64,000 bases of DNA from Talpa occidentalis (taxonomy: Eukaryota > Chordata > Mammalia > Eulipotyphla > Talpidae): contig NW_023601212.1 of assembly GCF_014898055.3 (NCBI RefSeq), positions 33,902,329 through 33,966,328 of the forward strand, read 5' to 3'. Positions 61,349 to 64,000 of the stretch are shown here, piece by piece. The translations under genes and the position numbers were made by a program. Position 1 is the stretch's first letter; every line of letters starts with the position of its first letter. Under the pieces are notes generated by a model, which was not told where the DNA came from, did not search any database, and saw only the letters and a list, made by a program, of their open reading frames with translations.

Positions 61349-61684
61349 TCCAGCAAGTTTAAAGAGTGAAATCTTTAAAGAATCTTTGCTGTTCTCCCGA
61401 TATGTGCACTTAACTAAGAGTCAAATGTGAGGAAAGATATAAATGGCCACATAATCTACCCCACACCTCAAAACAGGAAGGTTGGAACCCACTAAACATA
61501 ATCCAGTGGGCCCACCAGCAGGACTTCAGAAGTTGCACCCCAGCAACTTGGTCCAAACTTGCACACCTTTACACTCAGGAGGATTTGTTAGGAGAGTTTC
61601 ATTTTTTCATCCAAGTGAGTCCCCCTTTATAGTTTCCAGGTGAAGTAGAGATATGCTTATTGGTATATCTGGAGGATGCACTGA

Positions 61685-61830
61685 ATTCCATTTTATAATC
61701 TTAATATTACTTAGTCTCATAACCACCTTACCAGGTAAGCATTATCATCTGCAATTTAAAAAAATAGAGGATCAGCAATATTTTCAAAATTACTTGGTAA
61801 GCTACAGAGCTAACCATCAAATTCAGCACT
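61685..61830 (+). mobile_element. MIR-like remnant
   Basis: The motifs taaccaccttaccaggtaag, aaaatagaggatcagc and ggtaagctacagagctaacc follow the MIR pattern. Confidence 0.45.
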
Positions 61831-61999
61831 TTCTCCTGTTTTTCTTCAAAATTTACATAAAAGCACTGTCTCTCCTTTTGGTACTTGTCTTTGTCTTAAA
61901 ATCAACTCCAACTTGTTTTCATCTTACATTCCAGAATCTATATTCCAAAACTTGAAAGATTCAGGTTAATTTTTCACAGCCCTTCTCCAGGTTCTCCAT

Positions 62000-62500
62000 A
62001 TTCATTCACTCATCAAATATTCTATGAAATAAACTCTGGGCCTGGAACTAATTGTGCTAGATTCTGGGACAATTATGAGTAGGCAAACTATGTGTTTCAT
62101 CCCCTAATGGATCTCAATAAATTGTGGGGAGACACAGATTAATCATAATTGTGCAATAATTACAAATGGTAAATAATCAGAAAAGGGAAACTTACAAAGT
62201 ACTGTGTTTGCAGATAATAGGGATGAAGAAAGGCTTTACCATGGTTGTAATTTCTAAGCTGAGATCAGAAGGGTTAGCCCTAATTCTATGGAATTATGAG
62301 GGGAAGGCCTCTATTTCCAGCACTGTGATAGAGGAGAAAACCTTAAAACCTTTCTGATAAAATGAACTAGAAATGAAGCATGAAATGAATGGCTTAGTGT
62401 ACAAGAAAGTCAGGGCAACTAGAAGCCAAAGTCAAAAGGAAAATGTGGGTTGATGCTGCAGGAACCTTGTGCTGATTTGGGGATGGGGAGAAAAGGAGTT
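62000..62500. mobile_element. L2-like LINE remnant
   Basis: It starts attcattcactcatcaaat, with later gggagacacagattaatc and ttctaagctgagatcagaag, an L2 3'-end pattern on an old copy. Confidence 0.4.
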
Positions 62501-62689
62501 AGTTATTAGTTTCATTTAAACAGAGGACTTGAATACTCCAAAGACACAAGAGAATAGACCCTAGGGAATTGCATGCTCTCTGTGCTTGTAGATAAAGCAC
62601 TACCAACTATTAGCTCACAATCTCCAATTTTAAAACACAGAAGCAGCAGGAAACCACATCGAGGGAAATAAAATTAAACAAACAATCAG

Positions 62690-63180
62690 GGAAGAACATG
62701 GAGAGGAGTTATTGATCCCAGGAGACATAATAGAACAGACCTTGGAAGCAACCTATGGGGACAGACAGATTTCCTACAATGGAATAAAAGACAAACAGCA
62801 GGCTTCTCAGCAGCCATAATATAAGCCAGAAAGCAGTTGGCACATTTTAGTGTGCTGAGAGAAAAGGATTGTAAGTTTAGAATTAAAGAATTAGGACAGA
62901 TGACAACATTCTTACATAAAGATGAGCTTATCAAAAGAAATACTTAAGAACATACTTCTGGAAGAAAAGAATCTCAGAAAGACTTTGTGAGATGCAAGAA
63001 GAATAAGGAGCAGAGACAACAACACAGAGGTTGGTAAACTCAAATAACTGATTATATAAATAAATAACCCAAATGCTAACTTTGGGGGGAAAAAACCAGG
63101 TGGATATAATATAAATACTGGCATTGAAGATGGGAGTAAATGACCACAATACCTTAAGGTAGTAAAGTGACAGGATAGAC
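62690..63180 (+). mobile_element. old L1/HAL1-like ORF1-end remnant
   Basis: The blocks agcaggcttctcagcagcc, gctgagagaaaaggattgt and tcttacataaagatgagct resemble the ORF1 end of old L1 or HAL1 elements. Degenerate, with no usable frame. Confidence 0.4.
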
Positions 63181-64000
63181 CTCAGAGAAAGGGGAGGTTC
63201 CAGGTTCCCTGCCCCACCCAAGGAAGGGTGGAGCTGAGTAAGGAGAAGAGCTGGAGTGAAGATTGGGAAAAAGAAGATCAAGAAGACCTGGAGGAGGCAT
63301 ATAGAGCAGAGAGACATGTGAAGAAGCTACACTTGTTTCTTGGCCTTGGAATTGTACAAGAAACCTATGGGGCATGGAAAGAGACACTTGAAACAGATGT
63401 GGGTGAGACACCTATGGGGAGGCTGACAATGGCAGCCTTTATCTTGATATTGATTTTGCTCTTTTCCTTCCAGACATGTCTGACTCCTTCTGACCCTTTC
63501 CTATCGTCCTATGGGTCCCCACCAGAAGGTACCTTAGGCTAGTGGCAAGCTTTTGGGCCTTAGTGGCCTGTTTTGGCTGGGATTTTATGCACAAGGGGAT
63601 GGGTAAGTTTGGATGTTTCATGTGGAAACTATTTTATCTATTCTTTCCCTTCTCTTTATTGCACACTAATTTTATTAACTTTCTTTTCTATTGAAGGTCA
63701 TATGCAGTAGAGTATGTTTTGTCTTGATGCAGCAGATGGCAGAACATATTTAAAGCAGGCAGTTTTGGGGTCTGGAGATGGATATTTTGAGAGGATATTA
63801 AGTGTTGATAATATTAGACTTTTGACATCAGTTATGCCTATTAAAATTAAGAGTCTACTCAAAGGAGACAGGAATAATTGTAAAACTGATGAATATAGAA
63901 AGAGAAGAAAAAAGGTAAGGGGCACAAAAGAAATCTTAATCACCAGAAATGGGCAGGAAAAGCAAATTATAAAACATGGTCAAGAATAAATTACAAACTA
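63181..64000. other. intergenic sequence, unassigned
   Basis: It holds a 104-codon frame (63228-63542) with an acidic start and a hydrophobic stretch (AAFILILILLFSF). I find no family for it and treat it as chance or old repeat. Confidence 0.3.

Noticed and set aside
63228..63542. 104-codon + strand frame with an acidic N-terminus and a hydrophobic segment
   Set aside because: No recognisable family, no splice or promoter context, next to old LINE remnants. Probably chance.

Overview
This is vertebrate, specifically placental-mammal, nuclear DNA. It is AT-rich and almost entirely non-coding, with spliced exons bounded by GT/AG sites and many L1 LINEs, tRNA-derived SINEs and older MIR, L2, MaLR-LTR and DNA-transposon remnants. 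There is no Alu and no rodent B1/B2. The abundant young SINE is a tRNA-headed family of about 270 bp that I cannot name. I therefore place the window in a non-primate, non-rodent placental mammal, probably laurasiatherian, and do not go further.

The only cellular gene I can support is GUCY1A2 (soluble guanylate cyclase subunit alpha-2) on the + strand. Its penultimate coding exon is 13763-13917. Its last coding exon starts at 32095 and reaches the stop codon at 32300-32302. Positions 1-13762 and 13918-32094 are introns. From 32303 to about 45.6 kb the sequence is AT-rich and holds one recent SINE only, as expected for a very long 3' untranslated region. Beyond that lies intergenic repeat.

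Layout: 1-4512, a very young L1 cut by the window edge with a broken ORF2. 4.5-13.7 kb, intron with five SINEs and old L1/L2 pieces, including one L1 with a 5' inversion. 13.76-13.92 kb, exon. 13.9-32.1 kb, intron with six SINEs, a cluster of old antisense L1 and GC-rich repeat (18.7-21.2 kb), two MaLR LTR remnants and an old L1 piece ending about 70 bp before the last exon. 32.1-45.6 kb, last exon and probable 3' UTR. 45.6-47.1 kb, a Tigger-like DNA transposon split by a 5'-truncated L1. 48007-54353, a full-length L1 with both ORFs open and a perfect 16-bp target-site duplication, itself inserted in the 5' end of a much older L1 whose ORF2 remains run to about 57.4 kb. 57.4-64 kb, old MIR/L2/L1 remnants, one SINE and a hairpin.

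The points most worth checking are: (1) a possible alternative 3' end of GUCY1A2, in which a good donor inside the last coding exon and an acceptor 13 kb downstream are in phase and would replace the PDZ-binding C-terminus; (2) the intact L1, with a 250-codon antisense ORF in its 5' UTR; (3) the direct-repeat arrangement of two near-identical L1s around the last two GUCY1A2 exons.
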